The notes under the pieces are model-generated. The model saw nothing but the letters and a program-made list of their open reading frames with translations, searched no databases and was not told the origin of the DNA. The position numbers and the translations under genes were made by a program. Shown here piece after piece: positions 43,565-53,298 of a stretch of 64,000 nucleotides of DNA. The stretch is from Prostheceraeus crozeri (taxonomy: Eukaryota; Platyhelminthes; Polycladida; Euryleptidae). Positions within the stretch are counted from its first letter, which is position 1; each line of letters starts with the position of its first letter. The stretch covers positions 1-64,000 of the forward strand of contig CAJQUW010010460.1 in NCBI GenBank assembly GCA_907163375.1. Reading direction: 5' to 3'.

Positions 43565-44030
43565 GGCTACCTTCTAATGCAGCTAAAGCGGTCCCAAGCC
43601 CGCCACATATCTTCGGATATGGAATGCAGAGGGGAAGAATAAATGATGAATGGAATGAAGAGAGGACATTCATGCGTCACACGCAACACATCACAAACTT
43701 CTCTCTTTGCTAGTGAACAAGCTCTTGTCAGTGTCGTCAGAAAGTGTATCATGGTTTGTTACTGCAGCACAGGTTGATGTATAGTTAGAAAGTTTGATCA
43801 TGACGTTTATTCGTAAGTCTAGTCAGAAACTTTATCATGTTGTACAAAGGTTTTACTACAGCACAGGTTGATGTATAGTTAGAAAAGTTTGATCATGATG
43901 TTTTATGAAACACAAATGTCATGAATTGTAAGCGTTAGTGTAGTCAAATAGTTTTTACTACAATTCATGTTTGTGAAAGTAAAGTATTAGATTACACAGA
44001 GTCATCAATACTGTCAAAGGTGTACAAGTC
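43565..44030 (+). repeat. Internal inverted repeat with iteron-like units, left copy
   Basis: Matches 54830-55835 in reverse. It contains the words GTTGATGTATAGTTAGAAAG, TTTGATCATGA and TAGTGTAGTCAAAT repeated in irregular order, plus the block GCTAAAGCGGTCCCAAGCC. Unlike the TIR it is separated from the end by a gene. Such clustered short repeats resemble protein-binding iterons or enhancers; the function here is inference. Confidence 0.75.
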
Positions 44031-44088
44031 ATATCAAGCATATTCATCTGAGTGTCCATTCCTGACACTCATGATCATTTGAAATTTT

Positions 44089-44601
44089 TTGAAGATGAAA
44101 TGTTGCATTCGTTTCCCAACTTCATGGTCTGTAGCAAGAGAGCTTGGCTATTCGTTGAAGGCTATAGAAAGTGTTACAAATGTAAATGAAAATATTAGAG
44201 CTGACGCTTTAGTTGAAAGACTAATGGATCTATATGAGCGCGCTATGAATCATCATTTGGATCGAAGATGGATAGAGGATTTTTCCATGCTGCAATGTAA
44301 TGATAGTGAAAATGGGATGAAATTGGTGCGATCTGGAGTGAAAAAGAAAAAAGTGACATTTGCAACTGATTTGTCAAGTAACTCTACCAATAAAAGTGAC
44401 TTTAGAAAGAAATTGGAAGAAGAGACGTTTAAATTATTATTCGAACGGAACTGCGTTGAGTGTTTTAAAAGGAAGCGGTCCCTTCTCTTTTTACCATGTT
44501 GTCATTCTGTTATGTGTTCTACGTGCTATGTACCTTTGGAAACTATGTTGTGTCCCATCTGTGATCAAGAAATAATTTCAACAGTCAATGTATATAAATG
44601 A
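44089..44601 (+). CDS. IAP-like RING finger protein (UBA-like plus RING) of Polinton 2
   Basis: 170 residues, frame whole. The C-terminal 50 residues form a C3HC4 RING in the style of inhibitor-of-apoptosis proteins: C122-x2-C125, F-L-P-C-C-H-S-V-M-C-S-T-C (C137 or C138, H139, C143, C146) and C155-P-I-C158, then I-x-x-T-V-x-V-Y at the very end. Residues about 12-60 (A-R-E-L-G-Y...A-D-A-L-V-E-R-L) resemble the UBA segment that precedes the RING in cellular IAPs. There is no BIR domain. A RING of this type would act as a ubiquitin E3 ligase and could modulate host cell death or innate signalling. It is probably acquired from a host or virus. It follows the iteron block and leads the plus-strand gene series. 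Confidence 0.75.
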   Translation: MKMKCCIRFPTSWSVARELGYSLKAIESVTNVNENIRADALVERLMDLYERAMNHHLDRRWIEDFSMLQCNDSENGMKLVRSGVKKKKVTFATDLSSNSTNKSDFRKKLEEETFKLLFERNCVECFKRKRSLLFLPCCHSVMCSTCYVPLETMLCPICDQEIISTVNVYK

Positions 44602-44639
44602 TGTTGATGCAATCCTAGTCGAATTTAAAACAGTCATCT

Positions 44640-44954
44640 ATGACCATGACACCACTGTATCATCGTCTCATTGAAAAGAGAAAGCATGATTATACAAGGC
44701 AGTGGATTCTTGTATTGGAAAAACTATTATCATCCAGTGATTGTAGAGAGATGATGCATCGTTTGAGTAATGCAATCATCATTAACGCAAACTGTGAAGA
44801 TGTTGACTATATGCTATCTTATAATTTTAAACCAAATCAGTTTACGAATACACTTTCATCACTGTTACATCATGGTATTCTTTCATCACCTTGCTTGGAG
44901 TTATGTATTCTACACGTTGCTTATGGGAAGCCTTTTCCACTTAAGCACAATTGA
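44640..44954 (+). CDS. Helical protein of unknown function, Polinton 2
   Basis: 104 residues, 38 bases after the RING gene on the same strand. It looks mostly helical, with an L-H-H/L-C-I-L-H-V-A cluster near the end. I recognise no family. An overlapping frame (44770-45081) is probably a shadow but reaches closer to the next gene. Confidence 0.4.
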   Translation: MTMTPLYHRLIEKRKHDYTRQWILVLEKLLSSSDCREMMHRLSNAIIINANCEDVDYMLSYNFKPNQFTNTLSSLLHHGILSSPCLELCILHVAYGKPFPLKHN

Positions 44955-45081
44955 TGCAAAGGCATTAAACTTTACAAACATCGTCATACAAGCAGATTGT
45001 TCATGTCTGGCTCATAACATATCAGCAAACGACACAGCTGAACTGTTTGCATTGAACTATAGTACCTCACTGAATGACTGA

Positions 45082-45210
45082 ATGATACATTACAGCTACC
45101 CACACATGCATCTGCTTCTGGTTATCCTACTGGTACTGTGGCTGTTCTCAGTGTATTGCTTTTTACTAGTGCTGTACTCAATGTCTTCCTCTATTTCATT
45201 GCGTTTATGA
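45082..45210 (+). CDS. 42-residue single-pass membrane protein candidate
   Basis: ATG at 45082, stop at 45208-45210. After a short H/Y-rich N-terminus comes an unbroken hydrophobic stretch (L-L-L-V-I-L-L-V-L-W-L-F-S-V, on to about residue 31), then a Ser-rich tail. It sits in a compact plus-strand series between 44640 and 45274, where a non-coding gap would be unusual. Small membrane proteins are common in related viruses. Low confidence because of its size. Confidence 0.35.
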   Translation: MIHYSYPHMHLLLVILLVLWLFSVYCFLLVLYSMSSSISLRL

Positions 45211-45273
45211 CGGTGATGTTTCGACGCTGCTGTCGTGTTTAAGCAAAGAACACTCTAACATCCACCTGTAAAA

Positions 45274-45666
45274 ATGGCTAGACGTCGTTCATCTCACCGT
45301 TCACGCAGACAAAAGTGTCAATCAAATGCAAACAAAAAATTCTGTCTCACGCTTCGCCGCTTATTAAAATTAAAGCCATCTCATCGATGTGAGGCAATGA
45401 AGCTGGCAAACAATGCCTTCATTCGTAAAATGTGTGCGGAAATACAAAAAGTGCGTTATATGACATTAAATAGCAAAAAGGCCGATGCAATTGCCAGACA
45501 TGGTAAAGTTCTTCGCACCTTGAGCAATCCAAAAACATCAATTCCTACAAAGCGCAAACTATTATCACAACGTGGTGGCTTCTTACCACTTTTAGCGCCT
45601 ATCATCATGGCAGCTGCCGGTCCTGCTTTGGGAGGTTTAGCTGGTGCTCTCGCAAATAAAGGATAG
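45274..45666 (+). CDS. Basic protein with hydrophobic Gly/Ala C-terminus (virion-core type)
   Basis: 130 residues, whole. The N-terminus is very basic (M-A-R-R-R-S-S-H-R-S-R-R). The C-terminal 25 residues are G-G-F-L-P-L-L-A-P-I-I-M-A-A-A-G-P-A-L-G-G. Polintons and adintoviruses usually carry one or two such small basic/amphipathic proteins next to the ATPase and capsid genes. They are compared with adenovirus core or membrane-lytic proteins. The role is inferred from composition and position. Confidence 0.6.
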   Translation: MARRRSSHRSRRQKCQSNANKKFCLTLRRLLKLKPSHRCEAMKLANNAFIRKMCAEIQKVRYMTLNSKKADAIARHGKVLRTLSNPKTSIPTKRKLLSQRGGFLPLLAPIIMAAAGPALGGLAGALANKG

Positions 45667-45717
45667 ATTAATGGATAGATACTAAGTTCAATGGTATGAC
45701 TTTTCATCAAAATCAAC

Positions 45718-46338
45718 ATGGATTTCCGTTTACGCTGTAATCGCACTATGTGTATCGGAGGACCCTCTCATAGTGGGAAGACACATTTAACACTGCAATT
45801 GTTGAAGCGTCGTAATGAGATTTTTGACTGCATACCTAATCGCGTTGTTTGGTGCTATGGAATTTATCAACATAACTTACATAGTGAATTGGTTGGTAAG
45901 GGTTACTTGGTTCAACCGGGGATTATCAGCACTGCTGATATTCAACCCTATGATATTATCATTCTTGATGATTTACTTAATGAGAGTAAGAACTCACAAG
46001 AAGTAACTGCTATGTTTACCAAGGCTGCTCATCACAAACCATGGTTTATCATTTTTATTATGCAAAATCTTTTTCCAAGTGGAAAGGAAGCACGGACTCG
46101 AAGTCTAAACACGCATTACTACATCATCTTTAAAAATCCTCGCGATAAAAGTCAAGTTGAATTCCTATCTCGACAAGTTCTTCCTCGCAAGTCAAAAGCA
46201 TTGATTGAAGTATTTGAGGCTGCTATGGAAAAACCCTATAATTATTTATTTTTGGACTTTACCCAGGAGTGTCCTGAGGATTATCGCTTACGCAGTCATC
46301 TCTTTGAGAAACCCATGATCATATATAAATTGTTATGA
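45718..46338 (+). CDS. Genome-packaging ATPase (FtsK/HerA, A32-like) of Polinton 2
   Basis: 206 residues, frame whole. Walker A is G-G-P-S-H-S-G-K-T near residue 15 and Walker B is I-I-I-L-D-D-L near residue 80. A polar Q-N-L-F-P-S-G-K motif after strand 4 and an arginine-rich segment follow, as in Polinton and poxvirus A32-type packaging ATPases. It would pump the element DNA into a capsid. It lies between a virion-core gene and a Polinton-specific gene, in the usual morphogenesis cluster. Confidence 0.9.
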   Translation: MDFRLRCNRTMCIGGPSHSGKTHLTLQLLKRRNEIFDCIPNRVVWCYGIYQHNLHSELVGKGYLVQPGIISTADIQPYDIIILDDLLNESKNSQEVTAMFTKAAHHKPWFIIFIMQNLFPSGKEARTRSLNTHYYIIFKNPRDKSQVEFLSRQVLPRKSKALIEVFEAAMEKPYNYLFLDFTQECPEDYRLRSHLFEKPMIIYKLL

Positions 46339-46427
46339 GCGGTTTTCAACGCATGATTGCTATTCCACAAGAAGAATATATACATCTGACTACAATACAG
46401 ATTGTTCATCAACCTTGAGCAAATCAA

Positions 46428-46979
46428 ATGTCACAACTTAATCAGCAATATGAACAAGAAGCTGTACAAAGTAAAAATCCATATGATCGTTTGACAAAGC
46501 AGAGTTCTACCTTAGAAGAAATGAAACAATTGAAAGAAAAAATTCGGAATGATCTTTCGCTTGGTTCACGCAAACCCTATCGCAATCGCGCACTGAGCTT
46601 ATATCGAAGTCTCGAACCCAACTTGAAAATCACACAACGAGGTGAAGTGGTAGGTGATGATGGTGCAGTCATTAGGGACTCAAGAGTGGAAGATTTAATT
46701 GATCATGCTGTTCGTGATCGTCGTCGTCACTTTACACTTACAGGATGGGAGTTCTTTTTAATAAGTATGAAGAAATTTAATGTCCCAAAAGCAATTCTTT
46801 GTCGTGATACCTTACAGGAAATGGAAAATGATTCTACACCTAGGAAGAGAAAGTTGCAAAGTGTAGAGAGACCTAAAAAGAAAATCAAGCAAACTTTGAA
46901 AACACCCGAGAAGTTGCCGAAGCGTATACCAAAACCTTCAACACGTTATCCATCATTTGATTTTATCACAGACTTTTAA
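46428..46979 (+). CDS. Polinton-conserved protein of unknown function
   Basis: 183 residues, whole. The N-terminal half is helical and charged. The middle carries D-S-R-V-E-D-L-I-D-H-A-V-R-D and F-T-L-T-G-W-E-F-F, a pair of motifs I associate with a protein found in most animal Polintons. The C-terminus is Lys/Pro-rich (K-K-K-I-K-Q-T), likely nucleic-acid binding or nuclear. It follows the ATPase and precedes the integrase. Confidence 0.65.
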   Translation: MSQLNQQYEQEAVQSKNPYDRLTKQSSTLEEMKQLKEKIRNDLSLGSRKPYRNRALSLYRSLEPNLKITQRGEVVGDDGAVIRDSRVEDLIDHAVRDRRRHFTLTGWEFFLISMKKFNVPKAILCRDTLQEMENDSTPRKRKLQSVERPKKKIKQTLKTPEKLPKRIPKPSTRYPSFDFITDF

Positions 46980-47170
46980 TGAAGAAGCTATGTTGCATCC
47001 CATGTTCAGAGTTGCCAAACATTCATGTGTCATTGAACTGCTTAAGTACATGTAAAAGTGATTCATACAAGACGGCTCAAAAAAGTAGCAAAAGCAGGAC
47101 TCAAACACAAACGCAAACCCTAGCAGAGAAAAAGACTGATACTTTGAGGCAAATAAACAATCCCTTTTAA
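46979..47170 (+). CDS. Possible small protein before the integrase
   Basis: 63 residues, with a start that touches the previous stop and an end six bases before the integrase ATG. It has a Cys-rich N-terminus and a Lys/Thr/Gln-rich low-complexity tail. It could be a real small gene in the tight array or just an open leader. No homologue is recognised. Confidence 0.3.
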   Translation: MKKLCCIPCSELPNIHVSLNCLSTCKSDSYKTAQKSSKSRTQTQTQTLAEKKTDTLRQINNPF

Positions 47171-47176
47171 TAGACG

Positions 47177-48244
47177 ATGGATGTACATCTGAAATCAATT
47201 TACTATAACCCAAAGCATTATGCAGGTTATGCTTCAGTGAAAAAGTTGTCACAAGCAAGTGGTTATTCACAGAAACAAGTGAAGAGATGGTTAAAAGCTC
47301 AACCTGCATATACATTGCACACACAAGGTCGAAAACGTTATCCTACTCGTTCTTATATCATTCATGATATTGATGAACAATGGCAAGCAGATTTGGCTGA
47401 TGTTTCTATATTAGCTAAAAAGAATAAAGGCTATCGCTTTCTCCTAACTGTCATTGACTTATTTTCTCGTTATGCTTGGGTTCAACCACTCAAGACAAAG
47501 CGTGGTGAAGAAGTGGCCGATGCTTTCCAAAATATTTTCAGTGAAGGACGCATTCCCACACGTATTCAGACTGATCAAGGAAAAGAGTTTGAAAACAGAC
47601 ATGTGCGTGCTTTATTTCGCGAACACAACATTGAGCTGTTTAGTGTGAAAAGTGCATACAAGGCTGCAGTGGTCGAGCGCTTTAACCGTACACTGAAAAC
47701 TCGCCTATGGCGCTATTTCACTGCGAAAGTAACACAAAAGTGGACAGATGTATTACAAGATACTGTGCACGCTTACAATCATTCTGTCCATCGTATCATT
47801 GGTCGCAAACCTGCTGACATAACTCCAGACATTGTGGATACAATCCGTGAAATCAATGCTAAACGCAGGCAACCATCACAAGGTAAACGTGACATTCAGG
47901 TTGGTGACAAAGTTCGCATTACCAAGGTGAAAAGCGTGTTTGCGAAAGGATATCTTCCCAATTGGACGGAAGAAATATTTACTGTCTCTGAGGTTAACAA
48001 GAAATTCAAGCCCACTACCTACAAGCTTCGTGATTATCATGGTGAAGAGATTGAAGGGAGTTTTTATCGTCATGAGATAACACCCATTACCAAAGAAGAT
48101 GATGACTACATGGTTGAAAAGATACTTCGTCACCAAATGCGACAAGGGGAAAAGTGGAACGTGGTGAAATGGGCTGGCTATCCAAATTCAATGAACAGTT
48201 GGATTCGTCATTCTGACCTTTATCGTGTTAGTCAACTTTCCTAA
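47177..48244 (+). CDS. Polinton integrase with C-terminal chromodomain
   Basis: 355 residues, frame whole. It is an rve-type integrase: the core has W-Q-A-D-L near residue 70, I-Q-T-D-Q-G-K-E-F near residue 133 and V-V-E-R-F-N-R near residue 168, giving the D,D-35-E arrangement. Near residue 240 it has an SH3-like V-G-D-K-V-R segment. The last 45 residues form a chromodomain (Y-M-V-E-K-I-L, then W-N-V-V-K-W-A-G-Y-P and W-I-R). The integrase joins element ends to target DNA and creates the 6-bp duplication seen here. The chromodomain probably directs it to methylated-histone chromatin. AATAAATAAATA follows at about 48270. Confidence 0.92.
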   Translation: MDVHLKSIYYNPKHYAGYASVKKLSQASGYSQKQVKRWLKAQPAYTLHTQGRKRYPTRSYIIHDIDEQWQADLADVSILAKKNKGYRFLLTVIDLFSRYAWVQPLKTKRGEEVADAFQNIFSEGRIPTRIQTDQGKEFENRHVRALFREHNIELFSVKSAYKAAVVERFNRTLKTRLWRYFTAKVTQKWTDVLQDTVHAYNHSVHRIIGRKPADITPDIVDTIREINAKRRQPSQGKRDIQVGDKVRITKVKSVFAKGYLPNWTEEIFTVSEVNKKFKPTTYKLRDYHGEEIEGSFYRHEITPITKEDDDYMVEKILRHQMRQGEKWNVVKWAGYPNSMNSWIRHSDLYRVSQLS

Positions 48245-48285
48245 GCAAAGTAATGAATTGTGTAAATATAAATAAATAAATACCC

Positions 48286-48675
48286 ATGGATCAAACTGCT
48301 ACGTTTTATTCTGCCCCCTCCTATGCTAGTCATGGAGCTGGCTTTCCCGTTTATGCTGGATCGAGACGTCAAAAAGGGGGTAGTATATTGGGTGCTGTCA
48401 AAGGTATGATGCTCCCCACTATCGCAAGTGTGGGAAAATCAGCTTTAAAGGAAGCTGTAGGATTAGCAGCAGATGTAGCAAGTGATGCGCTTTCAGGAAG
48501 ATTGCCGATTCGTGAATCGCTAAAGCGTCATGGAATACAGCGTTTGAAGAATGTCGGTAAGGCTGGTATCAGGTCTGTCATCAGTCATATCAATCCACTC
48601 TCTACTTCAGGCAAACGTAAGCGAAGAGCATCTCGTATACCTCCTAGCAAACACAGACGACGTGGACTGTTTTAA
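48286..48675 (+). CDS. Small basic capsid-associated protein (pVI/pX-like)
   Basis: 129 residues, whole. The order is Y-x-A-P-S-Y-A N-terminus, G-G-S-I-L-G, a long amphipathic helix (K-S-A-L-K-E-A-V-G-L-A-A-D-V), and a basic C-terminus (G-K-R-K-R-R-A-S-R, K-H-R-R-R). It matches the small protein that stands directly before the major capsid gene in animal Polintons and adintoviruses. The likely role is internal virion or membrane-active protein. It ends two bases before the capsid gene. Confidence 0.65.
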   Translation: MDQTATFYSAPSYASHGAGFPVYAGSRRQKGGSILGAVKGMMLPTIASVGKSALKEAVGLAADVASDALSGRLPIRESLKRHGIQRLKNVGKAGIRSVISHINPLSTSGKRKRRASRIPPSKHRRRGLF

Positions 48676-48677
48676 TT

Positions 48678-49844
48678 ATGGAATGTAAAACCTCATCCCT
48701 TTGCTTATTTGATAGAACACATATACAGACGGATATCATTAGAAATTATGTATCCATTCGTTATCCACAGACAAGCATCGATTCTGGCAGTGTCATTGAA
48801 TTTTTAATACCAGGAAATGATGCTGAGTACATCGATGTAAATGACATCAATCTACATGTTAAGTTTAAGATAGTAAATAAGGACGGTACCAACCTTGATC
48901 ATAAGGACAAAGTAGCCGTGAATAACTTGGCAATAGCAACGCTCTTCAAGGATGTATCATTGACCATTGGTGAAACTCGGGTTGCAGGTGGTCAACACAG
49001 TTATCCCTGTCTCGGTTATTTTTCAACAGTCATGCAGTTCTAGTCATAAGCACAAAAGAGTCACATGGCTGTTATGGGTTGGTGTAAAGATGAAGCTGGT
49101 AAATTTGATGGTGACAAAAACAAGGGATTTGTCACTCGTGAAAAGTGGACTGCAGAAAGTAGGGTGTGTAAATTATATGGTTCCCTATACTTGGACTTTT
49201 TCCGTCAATCACGTTTCTGAATGTCAAAAGTAGACATGCGAGTTCATCTCTTACCGAACGATCCCAAATTTGTATTGAATTCTTATGGAGCAAAGACTGA
49301 GTTTAAGATTGTGTTTGAAAGTGTTAGACTTTATGTGCGACGAATGTCAGTGAATCCTTCGGTGATTAATGGTCACGAGATGGGTTTGAAGAAGTATGAT
49401 GCGCTTTATGATGTAAATCATACTGAGATCCATAGTTTCACCATTCCTCGTGCGCAAAAGAGCTTTGTTAAAGATAGTTTGTTTCCTATACAATCACCAA
49501 AAATGATCATTGTGGGATTGATTGCAAATGATGCATACAATGGTAATATATCGAAGAATCCCCTCAACTTTGAACACTTTGGTTTAAATCAAATCGGATT
49601 GTATCGCGATACGGATTGCATTCCTGGTACTCCTTTTTGCCCAGACTTTGCTAATGGACATTATTCTCGCTCATATCAAAATACTATGGAGACCTTTAAA
49701 TACTGGAATACTGATGACACCAATGGTTTGACCTATGATGAATTTGCTAAAGGTTATACACTTTATGCATTTTATTTGACAGCAAACAATGAAGCAGGTG
49801 CTTCTTATCGTCCGGGCACTGCCACGAAGGGTCTTAAACTATAA
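48678..49844 (+). pseudogene. Major capsid protein, double jelly-roll (broken)
   Basis: The N-terminal region has T-S-I-D-S-G-S-V-I-E-F and Y-I-D-V-N-D-I-N-L-H-V-K, followed by V-S-L-T-I-G-E-T-R-V. This is the opening of the Polinton/adintovirus major capsid protein. The later part keeps typical jelly-roll strand segments up to a C-terminus ending G-L-K-L. The gene is broken, about once. It would form the icosahedral shell. It sits between the small basic protein and the protease, the standard order. Confidence 0.8.
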
Positions 49845-49957
49845 TTCTTCTTTGAAAAAGATTTGACGAAAACAGTCAATGTACTCATCTATGCTGTGTT
49901 CGATTCCACCATTCGAATTAACAGACTACGTGACGTTTCCGCTTCTTATACAAGTTA

Positions 49958-50410
49958 ATGAGTTGGTTATCTGATGCACAGCTAGAGAGAGTCGTTCAAG
50001 AACATGGTGATGAACGCACTGTTGCAGCATTTCGAGGTGTGTTTTCCATTAATAATATGCCCACAGTTTTACCAAAACCACCCTCATTCATTATCATGAA
50101 TACTGATACAGCACACTTACCCGGCAAACACTGGAAAGTTTTGTTTATTGATAAAAACTATTGCGGTGAAATCTTTGATTCATTGGCCTTACCAAATTGT
50201 GATTATGTCACACGTTTCATGCACCGTCATTCACGAAAATGGATTCGCAGTGCTTTGGCCTATCAACATCCCTTGTCTTCAACATGTGGAGCCTATGCCC
50301 TCTACGTTGTAATGCAACGACTACATTATGACTCTTTACATGACATTTGTAAACATTTTTCACATGATACCCTTGTCAATGAAAAGCGCTTTTATATATA
50401 TATTTTTTAA
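49958..50410 (+). CDS. Adenain-like cysteine protease of Polinton 2
   Basis: 150 residues, frame whole. The catalytic order of C5 (adenovirus-type) proteases is visible: G-K-H-W-K-V-L-F-I-D (His near 65), E-I-F-D-S-L (acidic partner near 82), then Y-Q-H-P-L-S-S-T-C-G-A-Y-A (oxyanion Gln near 107, Cys near 114). It would cleave capsid precursors. AATAAA at about 50433 ends the plus-strand block. Confidence 0.88.
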   Translation: MSWLSDAQLERVVQEHGDERTVAAFRGVFSINNMPTVLPKPPSFIIMNTDTAHLPGKHWKVLFIDKNYCGEIFDSLALPNCDYVTRFMHRHSRKWIRSALAYQHPLSSTCGAYALYVVMQRLHYDSLHDICKHFSHDTLVNEKRFYIYIF

Positions 50411-50698
50411 TGTAACTTTTATAAAAGCCTTCAATAAATATGTACGATTAAAATTTGTTTTCTTTTTTATACTTCAATGGAAAAGTAGATGATGTGATTG
50501 AATAGGTTGTATTTAGTCATCAAACATGAATAGGTAGAGATAAGAAGACATTGTTCACTTGCCACACTCATGCTTATGAGTATTGGTTTGTTTAAGGTAA
50601 GTCATGATGCGAGGATGTATACGTTCTCTATACTTGTTTCAACTTGAGGATGTAAAATGTATAACACCATATTGATCATGAAGAGCAATGAAATCTCG

Positions 50699-50908
50699 TC
50701 AAATAATGAATAGACGTCCACCTAGAGGGATATAGTACATTGGATGATGCATGACATGTAAAGCATCGTGCAGGTAATCCATTTGAAAAGGTGATAAACT
50801 TATTTTAACGTGTCGATGAGTATCGTAAAAGGTAATGCGTCGAGCCTTCCATGTAACGTGACACTGAGAAGAGAGCTTGGCAATCATGGTTAGTTTTAGA
50901 CACATCAA
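50699..50908 (-). CDS. Small minus-strand protein candidate, Polinton 2
   Basis: 69 residues on the strand opposite to its neighbours, in the gap 50411-51023. K-A-R-R-I-T-F-Y-D followed by I-S-L-S-P-F-Q-M-D-Y-L faintly resembles the single-stranded-DNA-binding PC4/p15 fold (basic strands, then an L-S-x-x-Q helix). The match is short, and I would not assign it. The rest of the gap contains nothing I recognise. Confidence 0.3.
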   Translation of the reverse strand: MMCLKLTMIAKLSSQCHVTWKARRITFYDTHRHVKISLSPFQMDYLHDALHVMHHPMYYIPLGGRLFII

Positions 50909-51023
50909 AACGTTTGCTTAGTCTCTCGTTTAAGCAAAACATTCATAAGAAATGGACGAAGTCATGTTAAGATTGATCATCCTATTATCATTTGCAATAG
51001 TGACTTTAGCGGGACGAGGATAA

Positions 51024-51518
51024 GATGATGCAGTTCGTCTCATCAAATCACCTATTCATGCAACAAGACCTATTGAAGATGTAATTCTTTCCGGCATAGC
51101 CTATCCTTGGCAAAATCATGCTTACAAACTACAGATTTTACGTCAGCGAATGGGTCATGCGTGGGAAATGGTGTTAACAGATTATGGCTTTAAGCGATCG
51201 CCTGTAGGTGGCATCGATTTGATCAATCCTGTACGTCGCATTGCAATGGAATTAAAAAATAGCTGCCGTGTGAGCTCATCAATAAAACGTGAAATATTTC
51301 ATACCCTTGCAGATTTTAAACGTAGAAGACCAAGATATCAAGTCATATTTGGTTGTATCAACTATCGCAATATGAAAGAAGGCGGTACAACCATACTTAA
51401 GGGAGTGCATTATGTGAAAGGGCAATCACTCTTAAGCAAATTCGAAGGACGACAGAAAGTACCTACTGTGAATAGATTGAAAGCAGCAGTTCGTTATGTC
51501 ATGCGACATAACGCCTAA
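51024..51518 (+). pseudogene. PD-(D/E)XK-like nuclease of Polinton 2
   Basis: The open frame from 51150 gives 122 residues and similarity-compatible sequence begins upstream. G-G-I-D-L-I near residue 21 and A-M-E-L-K-N near residue 33 fit the D...E-x-K active site of restriction-endonuclease-fold nucleases. Conserved-looking strands follow (Y-Q-V-I-F-G-C-I-N-Y). A nuclease here could process replication intermediates or resolve termini. The region seems to have about one break near its start. The family call rests on the motif only. Confidence 0.5.
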
Positions 51519-51548
51519 GCAAACGACGCTTTATGTTGATACTTTAAC

Positions 51549-53183
51549 ATGGAGTTTACAGCAGTGTTTCCCAGTAATGCTCAACCTGAGCGATATGAAA
51601 ATACAGCTGCTGAGTTTGAGACTGATTTAACACAGCCGATTGACTTAAATGGTGATTGGGAAGTGGCCCTGCAAGATTTGAGCTATGTGAATAATATAAG
51701 AACCATTGTAAATGAAGAGATTACATTAGGCACTGCAACGAATCAAGACTTGTACTTTCCAAAACTAGAGCGAAATGATAAAGTACATACCTACAACTTG
51801 AATGAACATGCAGCAGAGTGGAATTCTATTCCTACAGTAAACACCCGTCGGGGAAAGCGAGCTGTTGATGAGATTGTAAATGGCCCTACTTTAATTATCA
51901 CTGCAGATACAGACATACCCATTGCTAAAAATGCTTCACCCCTGAAATGGAAACAACCTACAAACCCATCATTCCGTCATCGTTTAGAGCAATCATACTA
52001 TTATATGAAAATTCAACGCCTATTGAATGTTATGAATGATTAGGCAAAGGATCTATGGTTCTGGCAAATGGATCCAAATCTACATAAAGTTACCCTCTAC
52101 ATGAGACCGACTACTATTTCCCATGGATTTTATGTGAGTGGACCTCTGCAAAAGATATTGAATCTTAAATCACGTTTCTTTCTACCTATCACAAAATTTG
52201 CAGAAGTAAAAGGAGGCGATGCCTTCCCTTTGAGAGCTCAAGTGTCCATGAAAGTATCAAAGCAGATTAAGAAATATCCAAATTGGCACAGGAAAAAATT
52301 TAATATTACCCTTCTTCCCCTTGATCGCATGCATGAGCGCTTTGTGCTTTTTAAATCTGGTACTGTTGATGACTTGATCAAACAGGTAAATGAAATAAAT
52401 GGATTATCTATGTCCATCACTCGAGTACACAATAAAGCAAGGATTGAGTTCCGAAATGATTATGAGCGTTCACATATTGGATTTGTTCACATCAATTCTA
52501 AATTTTGCGATTTGCTCTCTTTAATAACAGACGTGTTATGGTCATACCATGAATGAGGGAATGTGAAAATAACATCTGCACAGCAATCCGATTGTCGAAT
52601 GGTCCTTTATTTCAAACGTACAGACCCTGTTTTACGTCTCAGTCTTACATGGAAGCCAAATGAAAAGTTACCGATACCTCCAAAGCATTATAGCAATGGT
52701 TATGATGTTTGTACATACTTGAACAAGGTTGTATCAAATCTACACTCGTATCATTTTGACTATGATCCTAAAGAAAATGCATTCTGTATCAGTGTACATG
52801 GTAAAACGGTCATTCACATTTCAAAAGAGTTGACAAAGATTTTAGGATTCAAACGTGACATATTCTACGACGAGAAGTATTGTGGCTCAACATCCTTGCT
52901 CGATATGAATATCAATCACTTTTACATTTACACTAACTTTATCCATTCAACACAAGTTGGTGGTCAAATGGTTCCCCTTTTAAGATATATTCCTATTGAC
53001 AGTGGCGACTTTGGCGTGACCATGCACAGGGAGTTCCTGAACAAGGTATACATTCCAGTCAATGTATCACGATTATCCCATTGCAAATTTGGTATCTATG
53101 ATGATAGTGGTAATCCTATTCAATTCATTGGTGGTCATACTGTCTTAACACTTCATTTTCGTCAGATAACATCAAATCACTAA
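51549..53183 (+). pseudogene. Capsid-associated (penton/minor-capsid-like) region of Polinton 2
   Basis: Homologous to the long Polinton protein also present at 3-707 and 717-4498. The opening has F-P-S-N-A and L-N-G-D-W-E-V-A. The middle has repeated strand modules (V-T-L-Y-M-R, M-V-L-Y-F-K-R) and an I-L-G-F turn. The end has I-Y-D-D-S-G-N-P and L-T-L-H-F-R. It is carried in several consecutive frames and looks broken about twice. The internal repetition of the modules suggests a multi-domain jelly-roll protein. Confidence 0.65.
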
Positions 53184-53298
53184 TGTTGCGTGTGGCGCAG
53201 TCAATGTCTTTTCTTTCTTGATTACATGTAGGTGGCCGTTAAGGCCGTGGTCTCATAAAGACCGTTTGGGGCATTCTCTGGTCTCATCAAAGGGCTTT

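Noticed and set aside
50699-50908. PC4-like single-stranded DNA-binding protein
   Set aside because: Similarity limited to a short L-S-x-x-Q segment; kept only as an unassigned small gene candidate.
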